NCBI RefSeq assembly: GCF_020667845.1
Contig: NZ_JAFMPQ010000028.1
Span: 1 to 64,000, forward strand
DNA: 64,000 nucleotides
Source of the DNA: Cognatishimia sp. F0-27
Lineage (GTDB): Bacteria; Pseudomonadota; Alphaproteobacteria; Rhodobacterales; Rhodobacteraceae
Direction: 5' to 3'
Shown here: piece after piece, positions 31,390 through 40,594 of the stretch
Layout: each line of letters begins with the position of its first letter
Numbering within the stretch: the stretch's first letter is position 1
Program-made: the position numbers and the translations under genes
The notes under the pieces: model-generated
What the model was told of the DNA's origin: nothing
Seen by the model: only the letters and a program-made list of their open reading frames with translations
The model's database searches: none

Positions 31390-31409
31390 TATGCGTGACA
31401 AAACGCATA
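31390..31409. promoter_or_regulatory. Inverted repeat upstream of fhs
   Basis: TATGCGT (31390-31396) and ACGCATA (31403-31409) form a perfect seven-base dyad with a six-base spacer (GACAAA), ending 22 bases before the fhs start. It could be an operator or a 5' leader hairpin next to the ribosome binding site. Confidence 0.35.
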
Positions 31410-31431
31410 TGACAAACAGGGACGGCGTGAC

Positions 31432-33108
31432 ATGGCTTACAAGTCGGATATCGAAATCGCCCGCGAGGCAAACAAGAAGCCGATCCAGGAAATCGGCGAT
31501 ACGCTCGGTATCCCAACCGAGCATCTTCTGCCCTATGGACATGACAAGGCCAAGGTCAGCCAGTCCTTCATCAACTCGGTTCAGGATCGCCCCAACGGCA
31601 AACTGGTGCTTGTCACGGCGATCAATCCGACGCCGGCGGGCGAAGGCAAGACCACCACAACCGTGGGGCTTGGGGACGGTCTGAACCGAATTGGCAAGAA
31701 GGCGATGATCTGCATTCGCGAAGCCTCGCTCGGGCCGAATTTCGGCATGAAGGGCGGTGCTGCGGGCGGGGGCCACGCGCAAGTCGTTCCGATGGAAGAG
31801 ATGAACCTGCATTTCACGGGGGATTTCCACGCCATCACATCGGCGCACAGCCTGCTGTCTGCGATGATTGACAACCACATCTATTGGGGCAACGAGCTGG
31901 AAATCGACATCCGGCGTGTTGTCTGGCGCCGTGTCGTGGACATGAATGACCGCGCCCTGCGCCAGATCACGGCGAGCCTTGGCGGCGTGGCCAATGGCTT
32001 TCCGCGCGAAGCCGGGTTCGACATCACCGTGGCGTCCGAAGTCATGGCGATCCTCTGTCTTGCGAAGGACCTCAAGGACCTGCAGTCCCGTCTCGGGGAC
32101 ATGATCGTGGCCTATCGCCGTGACCGCTCACCGGTCTATTGCCGCGATCTGAAGGCTGATGGCGCAATGACCGTGTTGCTCAAGGACGCGATGCAACCCA
32201 ATCTGGTGCAGACGCTGGAGAACAACCCGGCCTTCGTGCATGGCGGGCCGTTTGCGAATATCGCGCATGGCTGCAATTCCGTGATCGCCACGACAACCGC
32301 GCTCAAGCTGGCGGATTACGTGGTCACCGAAGCCGGGTTCGGTGCCGACCTCGGGGCGGAGAAATTCCTCAACATCAAATGCCGCAAAGCCGGTCTTGCG
32401 CCCTCGGTTGTCGTGGTCGTTGCCACCGTGCGCGCGATGAAGATGAACGGCGGCGTGGCCAAGGCTGATCTCGGGGCGGAAAATGTGGATGCCGTCAAGG
32501 CGGGGTGTCCGAACCTTGGACGCCATATCGAAAACGTCAAAAGCTTTGGTGTGCCGGTGGTTGTGGCGATCAACCATTTCGTGACGGATACCGACGCGGA
32601 AGTGCAGGCGATCAAGGATTTTGTCGCCTCCAAAGGGGCAGAGGCCGTGTTGTCGCGCCATTGGGAGCTGGGCTCCGAAGGTTCCGCGGATCTGGCAACC
32701 AAGGTCGCCGAAGTCGCAGAACGCGGCGAGGCAGATTTTGCGCCGATCTATCCCGATGACATGCCGCTTGCCGAGAAAATCCAGACCATCGCCAAGAAGA
32801 TCTACCGTGCCGACGAGGCCGTGATGGACAAGAAGATCCTCGATCAGCTGAAGCTCTGGGAGGATCAGGGCTATGGTCAACTCCCGGTCTGCATGGCCAA
32901 GACGCAGTATTCCTTCTCGACGGATCCATCCCAGCGCGGAGCGCCGACCGGGTTCACCGTGCCGGTGCGTGAAGTCCGGCTTTCGGCCGGGGCGGGCTTT
33001 GTCGTGGTGGTCTGTGGAGAAATCATGACCATGCCGGGCCTGCCCCGGGTGCCGTCTGCGGAAGCCATTCATCTCAATGACGACGGTCAGATCGAAGGTC
33101 TGTTCTAG
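31432..33108 (+). CDS. fhs: Formate--tetrahydrofolate ligase, 558 aa
   Basis: Makes 10-formyl-tetrahydrofolate from formate, ATP and tetrahydrofolate in the cytoplasm. The nucleotide loop [19 protein letters not shown] (67-85) and the blocks [39 protein letters not shown] and [16 protein letters not shown] are all family hallmarks. Length is standard. It is followed by a chorismate mutase gene and folD, so two folate one-carbon enzymes sit together; in Rhodobacteraceae this pairing is usually linked to C1 unit oxidation or assimilation. Confidence 0.98.
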   Translation: MAYKSDIEIAREANKKPIQEIGDTLGIPTEHLLPYGHDKAKVSQSFINSVQDRPNGKLVLVTAINPTPAGEGKTTTTVGLGDGLNRIGKKAMICIREASLGPNFGMKGGAAGGGHAQVVPMEEMNLHFTGDFHAITSAHSLLSAMIDNHIYWGNELEIDIRRVVWRRVVDMNDRALRQITASLGGVANGFPREAGFDITVASEVMAILCLAKDLKDLQSRLGDMIVAYRRDRSPVYCRDLKADGAMTVLLKDAMQPNLVQTLENNPAFVHGGPFANIAHGCNSVIATTTALKLADYVVTEAGFGADLGAEKFLNIKCRKAGLAPSVVVVVATVRAMKMNGGVAKADLGAENVDAVKAGCPNLGRHIENVKSFGVPVVVAINHFVTDTDAEVQAIKDFVASKGAEAVLSRHWELGSEGSADLATKVAEVAERGEADFAPIYPDDMPLAEKIQTIAKKIYRADEAVMDKKILDQLKLWEDQGYGQLPVCMAKTQYSFSTDPSQRGAPTGFTVPVREVRLSAGAGFVVVVCGEIMTMPGLPRVPSAEAIHLNDDGQIEGLF

Positions 33109-33186
33109 AAAACGCGCGCGGCACGGTTGATCCGCGCCGCGCTCCGGCCGATACGGGGGTTCGATATGGAAACAGGACACAGCGCC

Positions 33187-33501
33187 ATGACCCGACCGGA
33201 CCCCGAGACGATTGAGACCATGGCGGACCTGCGCGCATGTATCGATCAGATCGACAGCGCGTTGGTTGCTTTGCTGGCGGAGCGTGAGCGGTTTACCGAT
33301 CGGGCGCCGGAGCTCAAGGCCCGCGAGCGCATCGCGGCCAATGCGCCGCGGCGGGTTGCGGCGGTCCTGACTTCTGTCCGCGACAAGGCAGAGCGGCACG
33401 GGTTGGATCCGGATCTCGCGGAGCGCCTCTGGCGGATCATGATCGATACGGTGATCGCCCGTGAAGAGGCGATCATCGGCAAAGGCGGCAAGGACGGTTG
33501 A
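33187..33501 (+). CDS. Chorismate mutase, AroQ type, 104 aa
   Basis: Small all-helical AroQ-class chorismate mutase converting chorismate to prephenate. The start at 33187 ([12 protein letters not shown]) is chosen over upstream ATGs because ACAGGAC precedes it and because it gives the usual size. The pattern [19 protein letters not shown], the helix with LKAR (lysine) and the C-terminal [16 protein letters not shown] match the family. The last active-site position that is Gln in E. coli is not clearly conserved, so weak activity or isochorismate-pyruvate-lyase-like behaviour is not excluded. Lies between fhs and folD. Confidence 0.82.
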   Translation: MTRPDPETIETMADLRACIDQIDSALVALLAERERFTDRAPELKARERIAANAPRRVAAVLTSVRDKAERHGLDPDLAERLWRIMIDTVIAREEAIIGKGGKDG

Positions 33502-33559
33502 AACCGCGCGCCCCCGTGTCGCAGCGGAGGGGGCACGAGGAAACGAAGAGGAGGCAGCG

Positions 33560-34477
33560 ATGACAGCGCTACGGATCGATGGAAAGGCCTTCGCGGCCAA
33601 TGTCCGGACTCAGGTGGCAGAGCACGTCACCCGGCTCAAGGCCGATCACGACATCACGCCGGGCCTGGCCGTCGTGCTTGTGGGCGAAGACCCCGCCAGC
33701 CAGGTCTATGTCCGGTCCAAGGGCAAGCAGACCGTCGAAGTCGGCATGAAAAGCTTCGAGCACAAGCTCGACCGCGACACGACGGAGGCGGATCTTCTGG
33801 CGCTGATCGACAGGCTCAACAATGATCCTGCGGTGCATGGCATTCTCATTCAGCTCCCCTTGCCGTCTCATATCGACAGCGACCTCGTGATCAACGCCAT
33901 CGACCCGGCCAAGGATGTGGACGGGTTTCATATCTCCAATGTCGGCCTGCTCGGAACCGGCCAGAAGAGCATGGTGCCGTGCACCCCGCTTGGTTGTCTG
34001 ATGCTGCTGCGGGATCATTTCGGGTCTCTCTCGGGCAAGAGCGCCGTTGTGATCGGGCGGTCTAACATTGTCGGCAAACCGATGGCGCAGCTTTTGCTCG
34101 GCGACAGCTGCACGGTGACGATCGCACATTCGCGCACGGCGGATTTGCCCGCCGTGGTGCGACAGGCCGATATCGTCGTGGCGGCGGTCGGGCGTCCGGA
34201 GATGGTTACCGGGGACTGGATCAAGCCCGGTGCCGTGGTGGTCGACGTCGGCATCAACCGCATCGAGGCCCCCGAAAAAGGGCTGACGGAGGATGGCAAA
34301 GCCAAGACGCGGCTTGTGGGCGATTGCGACTACGCGAGCTGCGCCGAAGTGGCAGGCGCGATCACACCCGTGCCTGGCGGGGTTGGCCCCATGACGATTG
34401 CCTGCCTGTTGGCCAACACGGTCACGGCCTGTTGCCGCGCCAACGGGCTGGCAGAGCCGCAAGGGCTGACCGCCTGA
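33560..34477 (+). CDS. folD: Bifunctional methylene-THF dehydrogenase/cyclohydrolase FolD, 305 aa
   Basis: Interconverts 5,10-methylene-THF and 10-formyl-THF, the substrate made by fhs just upstream. The ATG at 33560 follows GAGGAGG. Active-site Tyr50 and Lys54 lie in [44 protein letters not shown] (NADP site) and [19 protein letters not shown] are diagnostic. It ends three bases before the convergent thioesterase gene. Confidence 0.98.
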   Translation: MTALRIDGKAFAANVRTQVAEHVTRLKADHDITPGLAVVLVGEDPASQVYVRSKGKQTVEVGMKSFEHKLDRDTTEADLLALIDRLNNDPAVHGILIQLPLPSHIDSDLVINAIDPAKDVDGFHISNVGLLGTGQKSMVPCTPLGCLMLLRDHFGSLSGKSAVVIGRSNIVGKPMAQLLLGDSCTVTIAHSRTADLPAVVRQADIVVAAVGRPEMVTGDWIKPGAVVVDVGINRIEAPEKGLTEDGKAKTRLVGDCDYASCAEVAGAITPVPGGVGPMTIACLLANTVTACCRANGLAEPQGLTA

Positions 34478-34480
34478 TCG

Positions 34481-34900
34481 TCAGACGGGGACGGGCACCA
34501 TCGTGCCGGTCAACATCGCGATATGGATCTCCTGTCCGTCTCTTTCGGCATAGACATCTGACGCGACAACAAGAAGACGCCGACCGGGGCGGATGACACG
34601 CCCGCGCGCGATCAGGCGCTCGCCCATGGCCGGAGCCAGCAAGTTGATCTTGATCTCCGACGTCACAACCTCTTTGTCCAACTCGAGAAGGGTCAGCGCC
34701 GCATAGCCTGCCGCGCTGTCTCCGATCGAAAAGGCCAGCCCTGCATGGCCGAATCCCTGCTGCTGCTTGGCAAGATCGAGGATCGGAGCGACGATCTCGG
34801 CATGGCCTTCACGCACGGCGCCGAGCGACGCGCCAAGCGTCTTCAAAAGCGCTTGCCTGTTGAAACTGTCTCGGATGCGGTCTTCGTTGGCTCTGTCCAT
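34481..34900 (-). CDS. PaaI-family hotdog-fold thioesterase, 139 aa
   Basis: Small acyl-CoA thioesterase-like protein. The hotdog helix segment GFGHAGLAFSIGDSAAGYAAL carries the Gly-His-Asp-type catalytic surroundings, and the last strands VTSEIKINLLAPAMGERLIA and LLVVASDVYAERDGQ fit PaaI/YdiI-like enzymes. Substrate unknown. Convergent with folD; head-to-tail with the phosphoesterase gene 72 bases upstream. Confidence 0.85.
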   Translation of the reverse strand: MDRANEDRIRDSFNRQALLKTLGASLGAVREGHAEIVAPILDLAKQQQGFGHAGLAFSIGDSAAGYAALTLLELDKEVVTSEIKINLLAPAMGERLIARGRVIRPGRRLLVVASDVYAERDGQEIHIAMLTGTMVPVPV

Positions 34901-34972
34901 GGCGGCAAGGGAGCATGCTGCGCAGCCCTTGTCCAGTCGGCGCGTCTCTCCGTGTCGTGCGGTGGCTTGGGG

Positions 34973-35653
34973 CTAAGCCGGCACGCCGCGTGGCATGGGG
35001 ATCGCCCTCGGACGCGGGCCGGTGAGGATCGCCCGTGCACCCGGTCGCATCAACGTGCTGAAAACCGGGCTGTCGCAGCGCAATCCGCCCGTATAGGTCC
35101 CATAGGCAGGCAGGATCAAACGCCGGTCGTCCACAAGGAAACAAGGGCGCGAAATGGCGCGTCCGCGCGCCGAGATCACAGCTTTGGGGTGGTAATGCCC
35201 GCTGACCTCTCCGGTTCCGTCATCCACCTGCGACGCGATGTGCCGAAAGGCAATCGCACCGAGGTGATGCTCCGCGCAATGCGCACCGCCAAAGGCCACC
35301 GGCGCGGGGTCATGGTTGCCCTCGATCCAGGTCCACCGCAGACCTGTCACAAGCCGCGTGATCCAGTCCCGTTCCGCCTGCGGCAACATCCCGTCGAGCC
35401 CGACCGCATCGAAACTGTCGCCCAGACAGATCACGGCCTCCGCGCGCGTCGCGGCGATATCGGTCTCCAGCCGGGTCAGTGTCTCGCGCGTCTCGTAGGG
35501 CGGAAGCTGTGCCCCGCCGATGGCCGACAAGCGTGCCGATTTTCCGAAATGCAGATCGGAAACAACAAGCAAGCGCTGATCAGGCCAATGGAGAGCGCCG
35601 GACGAGAGCGCCTGCAAAGCCGTGCCACAAAAGGTGAAGTCGAAAACGTTCAT
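34973..35653 (-). CDS. pdeM: Ligase-associated DNA damage response endonuclease PdeM, 226 aa
   Basis: Calcineurin-like metallophosphoesterase. The metal-binding motifs occur in order: SDLHFGKS (DxH), CLGDSFDAVG (GD), EGNHDPAP (GNH) and SGHYHPKA (GHxH). The start at 35653 gives MNVFDFTF, a normal N terminus. This family typically lies beside an Lhr-like helicase, a DNA ligase and a metallo-beta-lactamase nuclease; here only the helicase is adjacent (50 bases upstream). Assignment to the DNA-repair group rests on this pairing. Confidence 0.86.
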   Translation of the reverse strand: MNVFDFTFCGTALQALSSGALHWPDQRLLVVSDLHFGKSARLSAIGGAQLPPYETRETLTRLETDIAATRAEAVICLGDSFDAVGLDGMLPQAERDWITRLVTGLRWTWIEGNHDPAPVAFGGAHCAEHHLGAIAFRHIASQVDDGTGEVSGHYHPKAVISARGRAISRPCFLVDDRRLILPAYGTYTGGLRCDSPVFSTLMRPGARAILTGPRPRAIPMPRGVPA

Positions 35654-35702
35654 GTCTTGTTCTAGCAGCGCAGCCGGTGCGGGAGCAAGAGGCCGGACGG
35701 CG

Positions 35703-38150
35703 TCAATAGGGCACGCGCCATTTTGGTTTCGACGGTCCGGCATCGACCTTTGCCAGACCGGACTCCTCCATCAGCCGCGTGACTTCTTCCTCGAGCAGCC
35801 GCTCATCCGCAAGGCCCCGGATCGGCACGCGACCGGGTTCGAGAAACAGCGGCGCGGCCAGCGGTGTCACGCGATCAAGCGTCACGTGGTCGATCCGGTC
35901 TCCCACGCGGGCACTCATCTCCCGGATGCGTTCGAAATCCACGAGGCCGCGCATGGCCTCTTCGCGTGTGATTTGCATGAGAAGATGGTCGGGATCGTAT
36001 TTCAGCAACGTGTCATAGAGGATATCGGAGGACATCGTCGCCTGACGGCCGGTTTTGCGCTGGCCGCCGACCTGTCGTTCGATCAACCCGGCAATGGTGG
36101 CAGAGGCCCTGAAGGTCCGTTTCATCACGGCATTGCCCGCAAGCCATCCATCCAAGCCCCGTTCCAGCGCCGCGATGTCAAAAAGTGGCGCGGGGTCGGT
36201 CACATGGTCGAGCCCCCAAATCAGGGTGGCATAATCCGTCGCCACGAACCCCATGGGCGCGAGGCCTTCTTCTTCCATCCGTTTGGTGAGCAGAAGTCCG
36301 AGGGTTTGCATCGCATTACGTCCGGCAAAGCCATAGACGACCATCTGCGCCCGCCCGTCTCGGGGGAAGGTCTCAACAAGAAGCCGACCGGGCTCCGGAA
36401 GACGCGACACCGCGCGTTGGAGCGACAGCCATTCCGCCGTGTGCGCCGGCAACTCCGGCCAGCGCTCTTGCTGGAACATGGTGAGAATCCGGTTCGACAG
36501 CTGTGTCGATGTGGCGAATTTCGTGCCGAGAAATGTCGCGATCTTGGGCTTGCGCGTGGCATCGCGGGAGACTTCGACCACGAGGTCGCGCAACCCTTCG
36601 TAGCGCACGATCTTGCCCCCGATGAGGAAAGTATCCCCCTTGCTCAGCGACGCGGCGAACCCTTCCTCGATCTCGCCAAGAGGCGCTCCGCCGCGACCGC
36701 GCCAGCGCACCTTGAGCGTATCCGTGTCCTGGATTGTACCAACATTCTGCCGGATGCGCGTGGCGGAGCGTGGATCGCGCAGCTGCCACAGCCCGTCGGG
36801 GCGCTGCATGAGGCGTTTCCACTGATCGTAAGCGCGCAGCGCGTAGCCTCCCGTGGCGCAGAAATCGAGACAGGCGTCGAACTCCGCGCGGGTCAGGCTG
36901 GCATAGGGGCCCGCGCTCGACATCCGCGCATAAAGCGCATCCGCTGAGAACGGCCCCGCCGCCGCGGCGATCAGGATATGCTGGCACAGCACGTCGCGCG
37001 GCCCGCGCCCGCGTGGCGCACCGTCCAGGTCATGCGCCTTTACAGCCTCAAGCGCGGCCACGCATTCCACGATCTCGAACCGGTTGGCCGGCACGAGAAG
37101 CGCCTTGGACGGCGCGTTGTATCGGTGATTGGCTCGGCCGATGCGCTGCACCAGGCGTTTGACGTTTTTCGGCGCGCCAACCTGAATCACAAGGTCCACA
37201 TCACCCCAGTCGATCCCGAGATCGAGACTGCCGGTACAGACGATTGCCCGCAAGTCTCCGCGCACCATGGCCATCTCGACCTTTTCCCGCTGTTGCCGGT
37301 CAAGCGATCCGTGGTGAATGCCGATGGGCAACCCATCGTCATTTGCGAGCCAGAGGTTGTGAAAAAAGATCTCCGCTTGCGCCCGTGTATTGTGGAAGAT
37401 CAGCGTTGTCTTGTGTCGCTTCACGGCCTCCAGCACCGCGGGTATCGCATAGCGCGCGCCGCCCCCGGACCATGGCGGCGCTTCATCGGTCACCAGCATC
37501 TGGATATCCGGTTCCGGACCGGGATCGGCCATCACGATCTCGCAAGGGTCGGGATGCGCCGCCAGAAACCGTGCCACGGCCTGCGGGTCCTCCACTGTCG
37601 CGGAAAGGCCCACCCTCCGCATGTCCGGGCATAGCTCCTGAAGCGCGGCAAGGGCGAGCATCATCTGGTCGCCCCGCTTGCTTTCGGCCAGCGCGTGAAT
37701 CTCGTCGACGATCACACGTTTCAGCCCGGCGAACATCCGGGGCGCGTCTTCGTAGCTGGTCAGCAACGCGAGGCTCTCCGGCGTGGTCAACAGGATATGC
37801 GGCGGATCTGCCCTTTGGCGCCGCTTCCGGCTTGCCGGCGTGTCTCCGGTTCGGTCCTCAACCCGGATCGGCAGGCCCGCATCTTCGATCGGGACCAACA
37901 GATTGCGCCGGATATCCGCCGCCAGCGCCTTGAGCGGGGAAACATACAGCGTGTGAAGACCGTCATGCGCGCCATCGGCAAGGTCCGCCAGCGTGGGCAG
38001 GAACCCGGCAAGCGTCTTGCCGCCCCCCGTGGGCGCGATCAGCAACAAGGCTGGCGCACCGGACTTGTCCAGCATCATTTGTTGGTGCGGGTGGACCTGC
38101 CATCCACGCGCATCGAACCAGGATTGGAGAGAAGACGGAAGCGCTGTCAT
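35703..38150 (-). CDS. Lhr-type ligase-associated DEXH-box helicase, 815 aa
   Basis: Superfamily 2 helicase. Motif I APTGGGKT (39-46), motif Ia VSPLKALA, motif II DEIH, motif III LSATV and motif VI QRIGRANHRY are present, followed by the Lhr winged-helix and C-terminal core region. The size matches the short Lhr form that accompanies PdeM, not the 1500-residue E. coli form. The ATG at 38150 gives MTALPSSLQSWFDARGWQVH. Its gene precedes pdeM on the same strand. Confidence 0.92.
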   Translation of the reverse strand: MTALPSSLQSWFDARGWQVHPHQQMMLDKSGAPALLLIAPTGGGKTLAGFLPTLADLADGAHDGLHTLYVSPLKALAADIRRNLLVPIEDAGLPIRVEDRTGDTPASRKRRQRADPPHILLTTPESLALLTSYEDAPRMFAGLKRVIVDEIHALAESKRGDQMMLALAALQELCPDMRRVGLSATVEDPQAVARFLAAHPDPCEIVMADPGPEPDIQMLVTDEAPPWSGGGARYAIPAVLEAVKRHKTTLIFHNTRAQAEIFFHNLWLANDDGLPIGIHHGSLDRQQREKVEMAMVRGDLRAIVCTGSLDLGIDWGDVDLVIQVGAPKNVKRLVQRIGRANHRYNAPSKALLVPANRFEIVECVAALEAVKAHDLDGAPRGRGPRDVLCQHILIAAAAGPFSADALYARMSSAGPYASLTRAEFDACLDFCATGGYALRAYDQWKRLMQRPDGLWQLRDPRSATRIRQNVGTIQDTDTLKVRWRGRGGAPLGEIEEGFAASLSKGDTFLIGGKIVRYEGLRDLVVEVSRDATRKPKIATFLGTKFATSTQLSNRILTMFQQERWPELPAHTAEWLSLQRAVSRLPEPGRLLVETFPRDGRAQMVVYGFAGRNAMQTLGLLLTKRMEEEGLAPMGFVATDYATLIWGLDHVTDPAPLFDIAALERGLDGWLAGNAVMKRTFRASATIAGLIERQVGGQRKTGRQATMSSDILYDTLLKYDPDHLLMQITREEAMRGLVDFERIREMSARVGDRIDHVTLDRVTPLAAPLFLEPGRVPIRGLADERLLEEEVTRLMEESGLAKVDAGPSKPKWRVPY

Positions 38151-38196
38151 GGTCGATGATCTAACGCGCCGGGACGGAATGCAAAACGCGTCGGGC

Positions 38197-38260
38197 TTCT
38201 TTGGGCCAAAAATATCCTGGGGTGAATGCCGCCCTGGCGGCAGAGGGGCAAAGCCCCTTT
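38197..38260 (+). repeat. Two-hairpin intergenic repeat, copy A
   Basis: A 26-base core (38197-38222, beginning TTCTTTGGGCC and ending GGGG) is followed by hairpin TGCCGCC/GGCGGCA (38227-38242) and hairpin AGGGGC/GCCCCT (38244-38258). A second copy with the same layout lies in xdhB at 50434. It sits between the divergent helicase and CoA-transferase genes. Confidence 0.75.
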
Positions 38261-38306
38261 CCATCCTGTTTCAAATGCGCAACCTTGCCCATCAAGGGAG
38301 GAAGCC

Positions 38307-39386
38307 ATGCTGAGCGGGATCAGGATTGTCGAGTTCGAAGCGCTCGGCCCTGCGCCATTTGCAGGGATGCTGTTGGCAGACCTCGGGGCGGAGGTGATTG
38401 TCGTGCATCGTCCCGAAGGCGGCGGCGTGCCCGGGGTCACTGCAGAGCCGCTTTTGGATCGCGGCAAGAAATCGATCACGCTCGATCTCAAGGACCGCTC
38501 GGATCACGCCGTGGCACTGGCTTTGATCCGCTCGGCGGATGCCGTGATCGAAGGCATGCGCCCGGGGGTGATGGAACGGCTTGGACTCGGACCGGAAGAG
38601 ACAAGGGCACTCCGGCCATCGTTGGTCTATGGCCGTATGACAGGCTGGGGCCAGGACGGGCCGCGCGCGCAACAGGCCGGTCACGATCTCAATTATCTCG
38701 GGCTGAGCGGTGCGCTGTTCTATGGCGGGTTGCCCGAGGGAATACCGGCGACGCCGCCAACGATGCTGGGCGATATCGGGGGCGGGGCGCTCTATCTGGT
38801 CGTGGGTCTGCTTGCGGGCATTCTCAACGCGCGCGCAACAGGCAAGGGCTGCGTCGTGGATGCCGCGATTGTTGATGGCGCAAGCCATATGATGGCGCTG
38901 CTGGTTTCCATGGGGGCGCAGTTTTCCATGAGCGCGCGGGGACGCTCCCTTCTCGACGGCCCACATTGGTCGCGGTGCTACCCATGCGCCTGTGGCGGGC
39001 ATATCACCGTGCAGTGTCTCGAGCCGAAATTCTATGCATTGTTTTTGGAGCGGCTGGGGCTTTCGGGCGATCCCGGCTTCGCCGATCAGAACGATCCCGA
39101 GCAATGGCCAGAGCAGACGCGGCGCTTGTCCGACATCTTCGCGACCCGGTCGCGCGACCATTGGCTGGCGCTGTTCGCGCACAGTGATGCCTGTGTCGGT
39201 CCGGTGCTGAGCCCGGCCGAGGCCATGCGCGATCCGCATATTGCCGCCCGCGGCGTCTGGAACGATGGCGCCCCGCAACCCGCCCCGAGATTTGACAACC
39301 AGCTGCGCAGCCCGGGGGCCATTCCCGAGCGCGGCGCGCAGGGCGCCGCGATCCGGGCGGATCTGCAACGGAAGGGATGGATATGA
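38307..39386 (+). CDS. CoA transferase/alpha-methylacyl-CoA racemase family protein, 359 aa
   Basis: Class III CoA-transferase/AMACR family. The N terminus LSGIRIVEFEALGPAPFAGM and DLGAEVIVVHRPEG form the CoA-binding Rossmann-like part. RGKKSITLDLKD, MTGWGQDGPRAQQAGHDLNY (catalytic His region) and GDIGGGALYLVVGLLAGI (catalytic Asp) follow, and the C-terminal RDPHIAARGVW is typical. The racemase-like Asp and His favour alpha-methylacyl-CoA racemase over transferase. The start follows GGGAGGAAGCC. Its stop overlaps the next gene by ATGA. Confidence 0.88.
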   Translation: MLSGIRIVEFEALGPAPFAGMLLADLGAEVIVVHRPEGGGVPGVTAEPLLDRGKKSITLDLKDRSDHAVALALIRSADAVIEGMRPGVMERLGLGPEETRALRPSLVYGRMTGWGQDGPRAQQAGHDLNYLGLSGALFYGGLPEGIPATPPTMLGDIGGGALYLVVGLLAGILNARATGKGCVVDAAIVDGASHMMALLVSMGAQFSMSARGRSLLDGPHWSRCYPCACGGHITVQCLEPKFYALFLERLGLSGDPGFADQNDPEQWPEQTRRLSDIFATRSRDHWLALFAHSDACVGPVLSPAEAMRDPHIAARGVWNDGAPQPAPRFDNQLRSPGAIPERGAQGAAIRADLQRKGWI

Positions 39387-40054
39387 CCCACGATCCGGAC
39401 GCATTTTCCGCGCTTTTGCGCGCGCGCCATTCCTGCCGTGCCTTCCTGCCCGACCCCGTTCCCGCCGAACGCATCAACGCGGCCTTGGCGGATGCCCAGC
39501 ACGTGGCGTCATGGTGCAACTCGCAACCGTGGCAGGTCACCGTTTTCTCGCAAGAGCGCACGCAGGCGCTGGCGACAGCGCTCATGGCGCATGTAACAAC
39601 CGCGGCGCCGCAAAGCGATGTTCCGTTTCCGCAGCGCTATGAGGGCGTCTACAAGGATCGCCGCAGCACCTGCGGCTGGCAACTCTACGAGGCGGTCGGG
39701 GTGACAAAAGGCGACCGGATTGGATCAGCGCGCCAGATGGCCGAGAATTTTCGGTTTTTCGGCGCGCCCCATGTGATGCTGATCACCAGCCCCAAGGCCC
39801 TGGGCCCCTATGGCGTGCTGGATTGTGGCGCCTATGTTTCCGCGGTGCTGCTTGCGCTGACGGCGCGCGGTTTGGGCAGCATCGCGATGGCGTCCGTCGC
39901 AGGCTATGCGGAGTTCTTTCGCGATACGGTCGATCTTGGAGAAAACCGCGATCTCGTTTGTGGCATCGCAACCGGTTATGCCGATCCCGATCACCCGGCA
40001 AACACCTTCCGGACCGACAGGGCCGCGCCCGAAGAGGCTGTGCGCTGGGTATAG
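39383..40054 (+). CDS. Nitroreductase-family flavoprotein, 223 aa
   Basis: FMN-dependent NAD(P)H oxidoreductase. The opening ARHSCRAFLPDPVPAERINA is the FMN phosphate-binding motif, and CNSQPWQVTVFS and GSIAMASVAGY are also typical. The start at 39383 is preferred over the ATG at 39377 because GGAAGGG is correctly spaced and it forms a four-base overlap with the racemase stop. Co-transcribed with the racemase gene. Substrate is not predictable. Confidence 0.88.
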   Translation: MTHDPDAFSALLRARHSCRAFLPDPVPAERINAALADAQHVASWCNSQPWQVTVFSQERTQALATALMAHVTTAAPQSDVPFPQRYEGVYKDRRSTCGWQLYEAVGVTKGDRIGSARQMAENFRFFGAPHVMLITSPKALGPYGVLDCGAYVSAVLLALTARGLGSIAMASVAGYAEFFRDTVDLGENRDLVCGIATGYADPDHPANTFRTDRAAPEEAVRWV

Positions 40055-40594
40055 CCGAAGCAATCGGGTAGCGGTTCTGCGGCGCGCCCCCTCGGCGTGC
40101 GCCCGCCGACCACCGCCTCTGGATCTTGTCGTGGGGCGTGCGCTGTTCCCTTTGCCTTTGCGCGGGGCAGGATTTCGAATCGGTGAAGCAAACTGCGCCT
40201 TCGGTCTGTCTCCAAAGGGGCACTCGGCGCGCCGACATGCTCCACGAGAGCCCGGCACACACCGGACCGCAATCGTCGAAAATATCCGCAGCGCGCCGAC
40301 GCACGGAAAGAAGAATGGCTGACGTTTTTCAGGTGACTTTGGGCATGCCTGTTCTGCGGTGCTGCGCATCCATTGTCCTGCCCGAGACGACGGAAGATTT
40401 GGGCGCGGGTCCGCAGCCGTCCCACCGGGTCTGACCAGGCTGATCCGCAGGCTTGTCCGCGAAGTCGGGCGCGCTGGCCTTCGCCGTCCGGGGCTTCGGA
40501 ATGGGCTACGCGCCGGGCGACGGGGTGCAGCGCAGGGCGCCACGCTGGACCGGGTGATGACCCCGTTCGGCCGCTGCACCCGGCGACGGACGGA
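40055..40594. other. Intergenic region, nothing recognised
   Basis: About 540 bases between convergent genes. I find no credible coding sequence, RNA gene or good terminator. Short open frames in several frames have compositions like shadows of GC-rich sequence and no family features. It may be a decayed gene. Confidence 0.4.

Noticed and set aside
40055-40594. Possible decayed gene or IS in the gap after the nitroreductase
   Set aside because: Neither strand shows a transposase signature or convincing protein family, so no feature is claimed.
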